From assembly GCF_004005905.1 (NCBI RefSeq), contig NZ_SACO01000003.1, positions 310,001-374,000 of the forward strand: DNA of 64,000 nt, written 5' to 3'. This DNA comes from Novosphingobium umbonatum (GTDB taxonomy: Bacteria; Pseudomonadota; Alphaproteobacteria; Sphingomonadales; Sphingomonadaceae). The position numbers were made by a program, and so were the translations under genes. A model generated the notes under the pieces. It had not been told where the DNA came from. It saw only the letters and a list, made by a program, of their open reading frames with translations, and did not search any database. Below are positions 50,928 through 59,857 of the stretch, in pieces; position 1 is the stretch's first letter, and each line of letters starts with the position of its first letter.

Positions 50928-51276
50928 AGTCTTTTCTCCGAAGGATGGCAAGGCCAACTGGTTGATGGCCCTTTCGGGGGTTGATCTCGCAACCGCAGCA
51001 AAATCGAAGGATATTGCGCACTTGCACAAATCCATACGAATTCCGCATACGAATGCGCGATTCAACTTTCGGATAATATAGCCAGCCCGTTTCGTCAAAC
51101 CGCCTTTGCAAAAATCCCTGATTTTAGCCGTTTGTCAGACAAATGCGACAAGTCCCGAATGGAGACTCTCCAGCGCTCTCCCGCCACATTTCATTGCCAA
51201 GCCTGCCACTCATCGCTAGGCCTTGGGACCTGTATAATTGCATCTTTCAAGCTGGTGCCCCGCATGGATCGACCCC
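50928..51276. promoter_or_regulatory. pckA-chvI divergent regulatory region
   Basis: A 349-bp gap without a convincing gene. It contains the direct repeat CATACGAAT at 51033-51041 and 51046-51054 (13-bp period), a TATAAT at 51233-51238 suitable as a -10 for chvI though without a good -35, and a TTGACG near 51087-51092 on the minus strand that might belong to the pckA promoter but has poor spacing to its TATTAT. The repeat may be a regulator site. Confidence 0.45.
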
Positions 51277-52059
51277 ATGGATGAACCCCGAACCGGCGCT
51301 GCCCAAAGCGCTCCGCATCAGGATGCCGAGGCGACGCCAACCTACACCATCGCTTTGGTCGATGATGACCGCAACATCCTGACCAGCGTTTCCATCGGTT
51401 TGCAGGCCGAGGGTTTTACCACCCGCGTCTATGCCGATGGTGCGACGGCCCTGCGCGCCCTGCTGGACAATCCGCCTGATCTGGCGGTGTTCGACATTAA
51501 AATGCCGCGCATGGACGGGCTGGAACTGCTGCAACGGCTGCGTGAGAAATCGGCGCTGCCGGTTATCTTCCTCACCAGCAAGGACGAGGAGCCGGACGAG
51601 GCGTTGGGTCTGGCCATGGGCGCGGATGATTATATCACCAAGCCTTTCAGCCAGCGCCTGCTGGTCGCCCGCATCCGCGCTATCCTGCGCCGCGTCGAGG
51701 TTGCCCGCGCCGACAAGGCCGCCGCCGCGCCCGATGCGCCCGCCGCGCCACAGCCGGAACTGGTGCGCCGTGGCCGCCTGAGCATGGACCCTGCCCGCCA
51801 CGAGGTGCGCTGGGCCGACAAGCCGGTTTCGCTCACCGTCACCGAATTCCTCATTCTGGAAGCTTTGGCCACCCGGCCGGGCGTAATCCGCAGCCGCAAC
51901 CAGTTGATGGACTGCGCCTATAGCGACGACACCTATGTCGATGATCGCACCATCGATTCGCATATCAAGCGCCTGCGCCGCAAATTCCGCGCGGTGGACC
52001 CGACATTTTCCGCCATCGAAACGCTTTATGGCGCGGGCTATTCCTTTGCCGAAGGGTAA
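51277..52059 (+). CDS. chvI: Response regulator ChvI
   Basis: A 260-residue OmpR-family regulator. Receiver residues D29-D31, phospho-acceptor D73 ([11 protein letters not shown]), T100 and K122 are intact; an Ala/Pro linker (147-160) leads to a winged helix ([15 protein letters not shown] and the [13 protein letters not shown] recognition region). ChvI controls envelope, exopolysaccharide and acid-stress genes in alphaproteobacteria. The start ATG at 51277 lacks a strong ribosome site, so it is less certain. Confidence 0.93.
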   Translation: MDEPRTGAAQSAPHQDAEATPTYTIALVDDDRNILTSVSIGLQAEGFTTRVYADGATALRALLDNPPDLAVFDIKMPRMDGLELLQRLREKSALPVIFLTSKDEEPDEALGLAMGADDYITKPFSQRLLVARIRAILRRVEVARADKAAAAPDAPAAPQPELVRRGRLSMDPARHEVRWADKPVSLTVTEFLILEALATRPGVIRSRNQLMDCAYSDDTYVDDRTIDSHIKRLRRKFRAVDPTFSAIETLYGAGYSFAEG

Positions 52060-52064
52060 TCCCC

Positions 52065-53678
52065 ATGCGCCGCGATGATGATACGCGCCGCCGCCTTGCC
52101 GCCCTGCGACGGGGCGCGCCATGGCGGGGCGTATCGCTCACCACGCGCATTCTGGCGGTCAATATTGTGGTGCTGGCGCTGATCGCCTTCAGCCTGCTCT
52201 ATATCGACTCCTACCGCCGCGAAGTGCTGGGCGAGCGTTTCAAACGCGCCAGCAGCGAGGCCGAGATTGCCGCCGAGGCGCTGGCGCAGGCCAATGCGGG
52301 GGCAAGGCTGGCGGTGCTGACCTCCATCGGCCAAAGGCAGCACCTGCGCCTGCGGATTTTTGACGGCGACGGCGCTTTGGTGGCCGATAGTTTTACCCTC
52401 GCCCCGCCCTCCTTCACGCTGGAGGATCCGGCGCGCCAGCCTTGGTATCTGCAAGCCGCCCGCCTGCTCGATCGCGGCATGGACTGGCTGCTGCTCGCCC
52501 CCGAAGTGCCCGCCTATGCCGAACCGCAAGGCATATCGCGTCTGGAAAACTGGCCGGAGGCGGTGCAAGCCAAGGCCAGCGGCAGCACAGTGGTGCAGGA
52601 AAGCTATGCGCCCGACCGCACGCCTTTGATCAGCACAGCCACCCCGCTGGGCGCGCGCGGATCGGTGCTGCTGGTGCAGCAAAATGCCCGTGACGTGACG
52701 CAAAGCGTGCGCGATGCGCGGCAAACCTTGGCCATCATTGTCGGCGTTGCGCTGCTGCTGACGGTCTATCTCTCGCTTTTTCTGGCGCGCACGATTGTGC
52801 AGCCTTTGCGCCTGCTGGTACGGGCGGCGGTGCGGGTGCGACTGGGGCGGGACCGCGCGGTGGTGGTGCCGCGCCTGCCCGATCGCGGGGATGAAATCGG
52901 CCTTTTGGCCCGCGCCCTATCCGACATGAGCAAGGCCCTGCGCGAGCGGATGGATTCGGTCGAAGGCTTTGCCGCCGATGTGGCGCATGAGATCAAGAAC
53001 CCGCTGGCCTCTTTACGCAGCGCATTGGAAACGCTGGACAAGGTGGAAGATCCCGCTCTGCGCCGTCAATTGATGGATATTGCCGGCCATGATGTACAGC
53101 GCATCGACCGCCTGATCACAGAGATTGCAGAGGCAAGCCGGATCGATGCTGAACTGGCGCGCACGACTTTTGAGCCGGTCGATCTAACGCAACTGGCCCG
53201 CGCCTTGGTGGACAATCGGCAAAGGCGCGGCGCCAACCGCGATTGCCGCTTGGAGCTGGCCTGTGAAGCCCCCGCCATGGTGGCCGGCGTGGCGGCAAGG
53301 CTGGAGCGTGTGTTTGACAATCTGCTCGACAATGCGGTGTCTTTTTCCCCGCCGCAGGGCGTGGTCAGCATCAGCATCCTGGCCTCGCCCGAGGCTGCGC
53401 TTGGCGTTGCGCCCGAAACCATCACGGTCGAGATTGCCGACAACGGCCCCGGCATTCCCGTCGCCGCGCGGGAAAGAGTGTTCCAGCGCTTCCATTCGCT
53501 GCGCCCCTCGGCCGAGGATTTTGGCGCACATAGCGGGCTGGGTCTGGCCATTGCACGCACGATTGTGGAGGCCCATGATGGCAGCCTGACCGCGCAAGAC
53601 CCGCTGCCCCCGATGAAGGGGGCAAGGCTGGTGATGGAATTGCCCGCCTTTACCCCGCCGGAGGAAGACGAGGGATGA
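52065..53678 (+). CDS. chvG: Sensor histidine kinase ChvG
   Basis: A 537-residue membrane kinase. Transmembrane helices lie at about 28-48 and 220-243, flanking a periplasmic sensor. A HAMP region follows, then the H box DVAHEIKNPLAS (His near 308), N box DNLLDNAVSF and G box IADNGPGIP. It starts five bases after chvI and overlaps hprK by four bases. Confidence 0.95.
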   Translation: MRRDDDTRRRLAALRRGAPWRGVSLTTRILAVNIVVLALIAFSLLYIDSYRREVLGERFKRASSEAEIAAEALAQANAGARLAVLTSIGQRQHLRLRIFDGDGALVADSFTLAPPSFTLEDPARQPWYLQAARLLDRGMDWLLLAPEVPAYAEPQGISRLENWPEAVQAKASGSTVVQESYAPDRTPLISTATPLGARGSVLLVQQNARDVTQSVRDARQTLAIIVGVALLLTVYLSLFLARTIVQPLRLLVRAAVRVRLGRDRAVVVPRLPDRGDEIGLLARALSDMSKALRERMDSVEGFAADVAHEIKNPLASLRSALETLDKVEDPALRRQLMDIAGHDVQRIDRLITEIAEASRIDAELARTTFEPVDLTQLARALVDNRQRRGANRDCRLELACEAPAMVAGVAARLERVFDNLLDNAVSFSPPQGVVSISILASPEAALGVAPETITVEIADNGPGIPVAARERVFQRFHSLRPSAEDFGAHSGLGLAIARTIVEAHDGSLTAQDPLPPMKGARLVMELPAFTPPEEDEG

Positions 53679-54118
53679 GCGCCCCCTTTGCCCATCAGGC
53701 CGGATGCGTGGTGATCGAGGGGCGCGGCGTGCTGATCGAGGGCGCACCGGGTGCGGGCAAATCCTCGCTGGCGCTGGCGCTGATCGATCGCGGGGCGGGC
53801 TTTGTCGGCGATGATAGCGTGATGCTGGAGGTGGTCGATGGGCGTTTATTGGCCCGCCCCCATCCCAACACACGCGGATTGATGGAGATTCGCGGGCTGG
53901 GGCTGGTGCCTATGCCGGTGGTCGATGCCGCGCCTGTGGCTTTCGTCCTATCCCTTTCGCGCGATGCTCCACGTTATATTGAACAGGCCCCGATTCGCAG
54001 GCTGGGCGCCGTCGATCTGCCGCATATTACCCTGTGGCCCGACAGTCCCGTGCTGCATTTGCGAGCGGAATGGGCGCTGCGTCACTATGGCCTGCCCAGC
54101 GCCCCGCTTGAGAAATAA
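53675..54118 (+). CDS. hprK: HPr kinase/phosphorylase, short alphaproteobacterial form
   Basis: A 147-residue protein, only the C-terminal catalytic half of the 310-residue Gram-positive enzyme. P-loop GAPGAGKSS lies at 23-31, and GFVGDDSVML follows. It phosphorylates HPr on serine. Downstream genes encode EIIA and HPr, so substrate and kinase are in the same cluster. Confidence 0.93.
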   Translation: MSAPFAHQAGCVVIEGRGVLIEGAPGAGKSSLALALIDRGAGFVGDDSVMLEVVDGRLLARPHPNTRGLMEIRGLGLVPMPVVDAAPVAFVLSLSRDAPRYIEQAPIRRLGAVDLPHITLWPDSPVLHLRAEWALRHYGLPSAPLEK

Positions 54119-54128
54119 GGGAATTTAC

Positions 54129-54182
54129 ATGGAAAGACCCCCTTCCCTTTTCGACAAGAGCAAAGCAAAAGAACAGCAATGA
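54129..54182 (+). CDS. Possible 17-residue leader ORF before rapZ
   Basis: MERPPSLFDKSKAKEQQ has a good Shine-Dalgarno (AAGGGA, six bases before the ATG). Its stop overlaps the rapZ start as ATGA, while rapZ has no ribosome site of its own. This suggests translational coupling. No homologue is known to me and the peptide may have no function itself. Confidence 0.4.
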   Translation: MERPPSLFDKSKAKEQQ

Positions 54183-55138
54183 CCCTGCATGCTCCCCCGC
54201 CCCCCGCCGATGAAGCGGCCAATAGCCAGCGCCAGCGCATTCTGCTGGTGACGGGCGTGCTGGGCGCGGGCAAAACCACCGCGTTGCGCGCGCTGGAGGA
54301 TCTGGGATGGGAGACGATCGACAATTTCCCCATCCGCCTGCTGGAACGCCTGCTCGACAGGGGCGAGGAAGCGCCCAAATCGGGCCGCGAGTTAAGCGAG
54401 AATGTCGCCATCGGCTTTGATTCGCGCACCCGCGGTTTTGACCCGAAAGCCGTGGTCGAACTGGTCAAGCGACTGAGCCAGCGCGAGGATTTGGAACTGA
54501 CCACGCTTTTCCTCGATTGCGACGGGCCGGAACTGGAACGGCGCTATAATGAAACGCGCCGCCGCCACCATCTGGCCGCGGACATGCCGGTGTCCGCCGG
54601 TATCGCCGCCGAGCGCGAGGTGATGGAATCCCTGCGCCGCTGGGCCGATCTGGTGGTCAACACCACCCGCTTTTCCGCCAACGCCCTGCAACAGGCGATG
54701 CGCGAACAATTCGCCCCCGAGGCAGGGCCCGCCTTGACGCTGACCATCACCAGCTTCGGTTTTGCCAAAGGCATGCCGCCGGTGGCCGATTTCGTGTTCG
54801 ACATGCGCTTTCTGGACAATCCGCATTGGGACAAAGTCTTGCGACCGATGACCGGCAAGGAAGCGCCGATTGGCGAATTTATCCGCCGCGATCCGGCTTT
54901 TGACGAGGCCTTTTCGCGCATTCGGGACCTGCTTCTCCAACTGATCCCGCGCTTTGCCAGCCAAGGCAAGGCCTATGTCCATATCGCCTTTGGCTGCACC
55001 GGCGGGCGCCACCGTTCGGTTTTCATGGCCGAACAGATGGGCGCGGCCTTGCGCGCTTCGGGATTTTCGCCCACTATTCTCCACCGCAATCTGGGTTCGC
55101 GCGCGGCCGACCTGGTGGAGCGGGGCGCGGCGCAATGA
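54179..55138 (+). CDS. rapZ: RNase adapter protein RapZ
   Basis: A 319-residue P-loop protein: Walker A GVLGAGKTT at 26-34, a Walker B-like LFLDCDG near 105, and C-terminal IAFGCTGGRHRSVFMAE. In E. coli it directs RNase E to the sRNA GlmZ and adjusts glucosamine-6-phosphate synthesis; targets in this organism are unknown. It sits between hprK and the PTS proteins, as is typical. Confidence 0.95.
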   Translation: MTLHAPPPPADEAANSQRQRILLVTGVLGAGKTTALRALEDLGWETIDNFPIRLLERLLDRGEEAPKSGRELSENVAIGFDSRTRGFDPKAVVELVKRLSQREDLELTTLFLDCDGPELERRYNETRRRHHLAADMPVSAGIAAEREVMESLRRWADLVVNTTRFSANALQQAMREQFAPEAGPALTLTITSFGFAKGMPPVADFVFDMRFLDNPHWDKVLRPMTGKEAPIGEFIRRDPAFDEAFSRIRDLLLQLIPRFASQGKAYVHIAFGCTGGRHRSVFMAEQMGAALRASGFSPTILHRNLGSRAADLVERGAAQ

Positions 55139-55247
55139 AAATTGCCGCCACGTTCCGTCAAAGCACATCGCCCGTGAAAGGTTTCAGTTTCAGCATGGCT
55201 CTGTCGCTCCCATCCCTGCCCCGCCCCCTGTTTGGAGGCATGGCCGC

Positions 55248-55652
55248 ATGATCGGGCTCATTCTGGTCACGCATGGCAAATTGGCCGAAGAATTCGTCCG
55301 CGCGATGGAACATGTGGTGGGCCGGCAGGAAGCCGTGGCCACGGTCTGCATCGGACCCAATGACGATGTGGAACGCCGCCGCAAGGAGATTGCCGAGGCG
55401 ATCCGTACCGTCGACAGCGGCGATGGCGTGGTGGTCTTGACCGACCTGTTCGGCGGCACGCCTTCCAATCTGGCGATTTCCTTGATGGAAACGGGCCGTG
55501 TGGAAGTGATCGCGGGCATTAACCTGCCCATGCTGATCCGTCTGGCCGGTGCGCGCCGTGGCGGCAATGTGCAAAGCGCGGTGCAGGCTGCGCGCGATGC
55601 GGGGCGTAATTACATCACGATCGCGTCGGAATTTCTGGGTCAGGATTGCTGA
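55248..55652 (+). CDS. PTS EIIA component, mannose type (ManX-like)
   Basis: A 134-residue EIIA-Man fold protein with phospho-acceptor His9 in LILVTHGKLAEEF and the VVLTDLFGGTPSNLA motif near 63-77. No EIIB/C/D sugar permease is present, so it is a regulatory PTS branch member. The ATG at 55248 follows GGAGG; the longer upstream frame overlaps rapZ in another phase. Confidence 0.93.
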   Translation: MIGLILVTHGKLAEEFVRAMEHVVGRQEAVATVCIGPNDDVERRRKEIAEAIRTVDSGDGVVVLTDLFGGTPSNLAISLMETGRVEVIAGINLPMLIRLAGARRGGNVQSAVQAARDAGRNYITIASEFLGQDC

Positions 55653-55698
55653 TCCATCTCGTTTAAAACCAAAAAACAAAACAGGGTGTGAGGGATAC

Positions 55699-55977
55699 AT
55701 GGCAGAAGCGCGGGAAACCGTCGAAATCATCAACGCCAAAGGTTTGCATGCGCGGGCCAGCGCAAAATTCGTCAATATGGTGGCCATGCTGCCGGGCGGG
55801 CTCGACGTTAAAGTGCTGAAGGACGGCAATGAAGCTGCTGGCGGTTCGATTCTGGGCCTGATGATGCTGGGCGCGGCGCGCGGCGACAGTGTGGACATTG
55901 TGGTGGCGGGCGATGGCGCGGATATGGCGCTGGCCAAGCTGTCCGGTCTGGTCAAAGACGGTTTCGGCGAAGACTGA
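55699..55977 (+). CDS. ptsH: Phosphocarrier protein HPr
   Basis: A 92-residue HPr. Active-site His17 lies in GLHARASAKF, and Ser50 in GGSILGLMML corresponds to the HprK target Ser46. Enzyme I is not in the window. It follows the EIIA gene by 46 bp with an AGGG ribosome site. Confidence 0.95.
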   Translation: MAEARETVEIINAKGLHARASAKFVNMVAMLPGGLDVKVLKDGNEAAGGSILGLMMLGAARGDSVDIVVAGDGADMALAKLSGLVKDGFGED

Positions 55978-56063
55978 TCCGGTAGGCTTACGGCTAGGGT
56001 TCGACAGATGGCGTCCGGCCAGCTATAGGCTCGCGCTTTCCTTGCCAGAAGGCCCGATTTCCC

Positions 56064-56867
56064 ATGCGCCGCAGCATCACCGGCTTTTCCAACCCCACCG
56101 TCAAATTCCTCAAATCCCTGCGTGAAAAGAAGCATCGCAAGCGCGAGGGCAAGTTTCTGGCCGAGGGCCTACGCCTGCTGACCGATGCGCGGGAATCTGG
56201 GCGCATTCCCGAAATGCTGGTGATGGCGCAGGGGCGTGATCCCCACCCCCTTCTGGACGCGCTGGAGCGTGACGTTCTGGCCGCCGGTGGCGAAGTGGTG
56301 GAAACCAGCGAGGACATCCTGTCCAAAATCACCGGCAAGGATAATCCTCAGGCGGTTTGCGGACTGTTCAGCGAATTTGACACATCGCTGTCGGGCGTGG
56401 ACCGTCATGCCGCGCCGCTGTGGCTGGTGGCTCAGGCGATGCGCGATCCGGGCAATCTGGGCACGATGTTGCGCACGGCCGATGCCGTGGGCGCGGGCGG
56501 TTTGATCCTGCTGGATGATTGCGTGGACCCTTTCAGCGTGGAAGCCGTGCGCGCCAGCATGGGCGCCATCTTCACCCAGAAACTGGCCATGGCGCGTTGG
56601 GAAGAATTCCTGCCATGGCTGCGCGCGGATGCTGGGCAGTTGGTGGCGGCCTCCCTGCGTGAAGCGGTGCCCTATCGCGGCGCGCCTTATGCTGGACCGT
56701 GCTTTGTGATGGTGGGCAATGAGTCGCAGGGCCTGCCCGAGGACTATGAACTGGCCTGCGACCTGCGCGTCACCATGCCGATGAAGGGGCGCGCCGACAG
56801 TCTCAACGCCGCTGTGGCCGGCGCCGTGCTGGCCTATGAAGTGCTGGCCACACTGGACGCGGGCTAA
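56064..56867 (+). CDS. TrmH/SpoU-family RNA 2'-O-methyltransferase
   Basis: A 267-residue SPOUT methyltransferase. An N-terminal RNA-binding substrate domain (FLKSLREKKHRKREGKFLAEG) precedes the knot motifs RDPGNLGTMLRTADA, MVGNESQGLP and RVTMPMKGRADSLNAAVAG. The exact tRNA or rRNA target is not identifiable. It is convergent with rmuC. Confidence 0.93.
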   Translation: MRRSITGFSNPTVKFLKSLREKKHRKREGKFLAEGLRLLTDARESGRIPEMLVMAQGRDPHPLLDALERDVLAAGGEVVETSEDILSKITGKDNPQAVCGLFSEFDTSLSGVDRHAAPLWLVAQAMRDPGNLGTMLRTADAVGAGGLILLDDCVDPFSVEAVRASMGAIFTQKLAMARWEEFLPWLRADAGQLVAASLREAVPYRGAPYAGPCFVMVGNESQGLPEDYELACDLRVTMPMKGRADSLNAAVAGAVLAYEVLATLDAG

Positions 56868-56871
56868 AACG

Positions 56872-56903
56872 AAAAGGGCGGGATTTAACACCCGCCCCTT
56901 CCC
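56872..56903. terminator. Terminator between the SpoU-type gene and rmuC
   Basis: GGGCGGG (56876-56882) pairs with CCCGCCC (56891-56897), with A residues before and CTT after; short but well placed between convergent genes. Confidence 0.55.
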
Positions 56904-56904
56904 T

Positions 56905-58542
56905 TCATTCCCCATCCGGCCAAGGCAGCGCGGGCGTTTCCAGCGGCACATCATGGCGCGGGCGATTGTCCACCAAGGGCACATCCTCCAGCTCACGCTT
57001 GCCGATCTCCACCCCCTTGTCACGCAGACGGCGACCGGCGGACATCACATTGCGTTCAAAGCTGCCGACGAACTTGTTGTAATTGTCCACCGTGCTGGAC
57101 AAGCCGCTCCCCATGCGTTTCAGGTGATCGACCGCCACGCCCAGACGGTCATAAAGCTCGCCACCCAGCTTGCCGATCTCGCGCGCTTCCTGCGCCAACT
57201 TGTCCTGCCGCCAGACCTGCGCCACGGTGCGGGCAATCGCCACCAGATTGGTAGGTGTGGCCAGCAAGACCTTGTTGCGGAACGCATAATCCCAAAGCTC
57301 GGGATCCTTCTCCAAAGCCGCCGCCACAAAATGTTCGCCCGGCACAAACATCACCACATAATCGGGCGCATCTTCAAACTGGCTTTGATAGCTCTTGGTG
57401 CCCAAGGTCTGCACATGGTTGCGCATAGAGGCCACATGCGCCGCCAGCGCCAGATCGCGCGCCGTGTCATCCTGCGCCTCGAATGCTTCCTGATAGGCGT
57501 TGAGTGAGACCTTGGCATCGATCACCAGTTTCTTCTGGCCGGGGATATTCACGATTGCATCGGGGCGCAGGCGGCCTTCATCGGTATCGATCGAATGTTC
57601 GGTCACAAAATCGGTGTGCTCGGCCAGCCCGCATTGCTCCAGCACATTGCGCAATTGCTGCTCGCCCCAGCGGCCGCGGGCCTTGGGCGCATTGCGCAAG
57701 CTGTTTCCCAGACGCGCCGCTTCCTCGCGCACCTTTTCCTGCCCCTCGCGCATGGAATTAATGAGGCCGGTCAATTGCCCGAAACTGTCAGCGCGGGTGC
57801 GTTCCAGCGCGGCAACTTGCTGCTCATAGGCCTGCAAACGCTCGCCCACCGGCGCCAGCACGGTCTTGATCCGCTCCGCGCTGGTCTTTTCACTTTCGGC
57901 AAAACGGGCCTCGGCACGCGACAGGAATTGTTCCTGCGCCTGCGCCAGAACCTTGGCACCGGCATTTTCAAATTCGCGCTTCAGCTTGTCCTGCGCTTCC
58001 AGCAAGAGCTTTTGCTGCTCGGCAAAATGTTCGGCCTGCGCCTTCATATGCGCCAGTTCGGCATGAAGCTGCTCGCGCTCGCGCTGCATCTCGGCCACTT
58101 GCTGGGCAAGCTTGTCGGCATGCAGGGCGCGCTCTTCTGCGGTGGCCAATTCACTGATCGCGCGGCGGAATTTCTCGTCCACCTCGCGCAGACGGCCCAC
58201 ATGGGCGCGCAAATCATCTTCGCTCTGCATCACGCGGGCCAGTTCGGCGCGCAATTGTTCGCGCTCCTGCTGTGCCTCGCCCAAGGATCGCGCCAGAATA
58301 TCGCTGCGGGAAGCGCGCTCCTCCGCGCCGGCCAGTTCGGTGATGGCCGCGCGGAAGCGCTCGTCCAATTCGCGCAGGCGGCTTTCCACCTCGCGCAAAT
58401 CCGCCTCGCGCTGGTCGACCCGCTGGCGCCATTCGCCCACAGGCTGCCCGCCAAGGCGATAGCCCACAAAACCAAACACCAGCGCGACCACGATCAGCGC
58501 CAGAACGAACATCAGGATTGACGGGTCCACTTTCCACTCCAC
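56905..58542 (-). CDS. rmuC: DNA recombination protein RmuC
   Basis: A 545-residue protein: one N-terminal transmembrane helix (about 9-28), a long coiled coil rich in Glu, Arg, Ala and Gln (about 35-270), then the nuclease-like RmuC domain (RGRWGEQQLRNVLEQCGL, IDAKVSLNAYQEAFEA). It limits rearrangements at inverted repeats; the mechanism is uncertain. It is 39 bp upstream of def on the same strand. Confidence 0.95.
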   Translation of the reverse strand: MEWKVDPSILMFVLALIVVALVFGFVGYRLGGQPVGEWRQRVDQREADLREVESRLRELDERFRAAITELAGAEERASRSDILARSLGEAQQEREQLRAELARVMQSEDDLRAHVGRLREVDEKFRRAISELATAEERALHADKLAQQVAEMQREREQLHAELAHMKAQAEHFAEQQKLLLEAQDKLKREFENAGAKVLAQAQEQFLSRAEARFAESEKTSAERIKTVLAPVGERLQAYEQQVAALERTRADSFGQLTGLINSMREGQEKVREEAARLGNSLRNAPKARGRWGEQQLRNVLEQCGLAEHTDFVTEHSIDTDEGRLRPDAIVNIPGQKKLVIDAKVSLNAYQEAFEAQDDTARDLALAAHVASMRNHVQTLGTKSYQSQFEDAPDYVVMFVPGEHFVAAALEKDPELWDYAFRNKVLLATPTNLVAIARTVAQVWRQDKLAQEAREIGKLGGELYDRLGVAVDHLKRMGSGLSSTVDNYNKFVGSFERNVMSAGRRLRDKGVEIGKRELEDVPLVDNRPRHDVPLETPALPWPDGE

Positions 58543-58581
58543 CAGAACAGAAAGTGAACATAGCGCCTAACCCCCGTCAAA

Positions 58582-59151
58582 TCAACCCAGCTTGCGGGCC
58601 TTTTCCAGCTTCTTCAACGCCATATTGCGCTTCAATCGCGACAGGTGATCGATGAACAGAATGCCTTCCAAATGGTCCATCTCGTGCTGGATGCAGGTGG
58701 CCATCAGGCCTTCCAGCTGCTGTTCATGCACATTGCCATCCACATCCTGCCAACGCAGGCGACAGGTGGCGGGGCGTTCCACATCGGCGAAAATATCGGG
58801 AACCGACAGGCACCCTTCCTGATAAACGGAAAGATCTTCCGACGGATCAAGGATTTCGGGGTTGATGAAAACATGCGGCTCGCGCTTGGTAGGCTGATGC
58901 GTATGCTCATGCCCGCCATGGGCGGTGCAGACTTCCGGCTCGGCATCGGGGTCTTCAGGCTGAAGATCCACCACCACCACGCGCAGCGGCACGTTGATCT
59001 GGATCGCGGCCAGGCCAATGCCGGGCGCGTCATACATCGTGTCAAACATGTCCTGCACCAGCGCCTTGAGTTCATCATCGAACGCAGTGACAGGGGCAGA
59101 AATCTGCTTCAGGCGCGCATCGGGCGCTTCCAATATCGGTCGAATAGCCAT
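58582..59151 (-). CDS. def: Peptide deformylase
   Basis: A 189-residue metalloenzyme removing the N-formyl group from nascent proteins. The three motifs are GIGLAAIQ (44-51), EGCLSVP (112-118, ligand C114) and HEMDH (156-160). Residues about 66-92 are an insertion with several histidines (TAHGGHEHTHQPTKR) absent from the E. coli enzyme. The start at 59151 matches MAIRPILEAPD; the upstream frame overlaps recR and is discounted. Confidence 0.95.
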   Translation of the reverse strand: MAIRPILEAPDARLKQISAPVTAFDDELKALVQDMFDTMYDAPGIGLAAIQINVPLRVVVVDLQPEDPDAEPEVCTAHGGHEHTHQPTKREPHVFINPEILDPSEDLSVYQEGCLSVPDIFADVERPATCRLRWQDVDGNVHEQQLEGLMATCIQHEMDHLEGILFIDHLSRLKRNMALKKLEKARKLG

Positions 59152-59197
59152 GGATGGCAGATAGGCCGCAGCGCCCCGCCGCGCAAGGCCCCTCTGA

Positions 59198-59794
59198 TCA
59201 GGAAACCGGCCTTCTGGCCCGCAGCGCCTGCGCCAAGGTTCCCTCGTCCAGATAGTCCAGCTCGCCCCCCACCGGCAGGCCATGGGCCAGCTGCGTCACC
59301 CGCACCGCCATGCCTTCCAGCCTTTCGGCAATATAATGTGCGGTGGTCTGCCCCTCCAGCGTGGCATTCATGGCCAGCACCACCTCGTCAATCCCGCCGC
59401 GAGCCACGCGCTCGATCAAGGGCGCGATAGAGAGGTCCTCCGGCCGCACCCCGTCCAGCGCCGACAAGCGCCCGCCCAGAACATGATATTTGCCGGTAAA
59501 CAGCCGCGCGCGATCCAGCGCCCACAGGTCCGCCACATCCTCCACCACGCAGATCGAGCGCGCCTCGCGCCGCGTATCCGCGCAAATCTGGCAGGGATTG
59601 CACGTATCCACATTGCCGCAAGTGTCGCATTCCACCAGACGGTCTTTCAACACTTCCAGCGCGTCCAGCAATTGCACCAGCGCCGTGTCGCGCCGCTTGA
59701 TAAGCCACAGAACCGCCCGCCGCGCGCTACGCGGCCCCAGTCCCGGCAGACGCGCCAATCCTTGCGCCAGTGTTTCGATCTCTTGCGATGCCAT
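59198..59794 (-). CDS. recR: Recombination protein RecR
   Basis: A 198-residue RecR. A helix-hairpin-helix ([19 protein letters not shown]) is followed by a four-cysteine zinc finger ([13 protein letters not shown]) and the Toprim segment [14 protein letters not shown]. It acts in RecFOR gap repair. The start at 59794 gives [16 protein letters not shown], the family opening. Confidence 0.96.
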   Translation of the reverse strand: MASQEIETLAQGLARLPGLGPRSARRAVLWLIKRRDTALVQLLDALEVLKDRLVECDTCGNVDTCNPCQICADTRREARSICVVEDVADLWALDRARLFTGKYHVLGGRLSALDGVRPEDLSIAPLIERVARGGIDEVVLAMNATLEGQTTAHYIAERLEGMAVRVTQLAHGLPVGGELDYLDEGTLAQALRARRPVS

Positions 59795-59857
59795 GCGCGC
59801 CCAGATAGGGCATCGGGCCAACAAGGCAAAGAGGCCAGCAGGGCAAGGGCAAGACTT

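Noticed and set aside
50928..51098. N-terminal extension of pckA by 57 codons
   Set aside because: Not family-like, and would consume the divergent promoter region; the TTG with GGAG is preferred.
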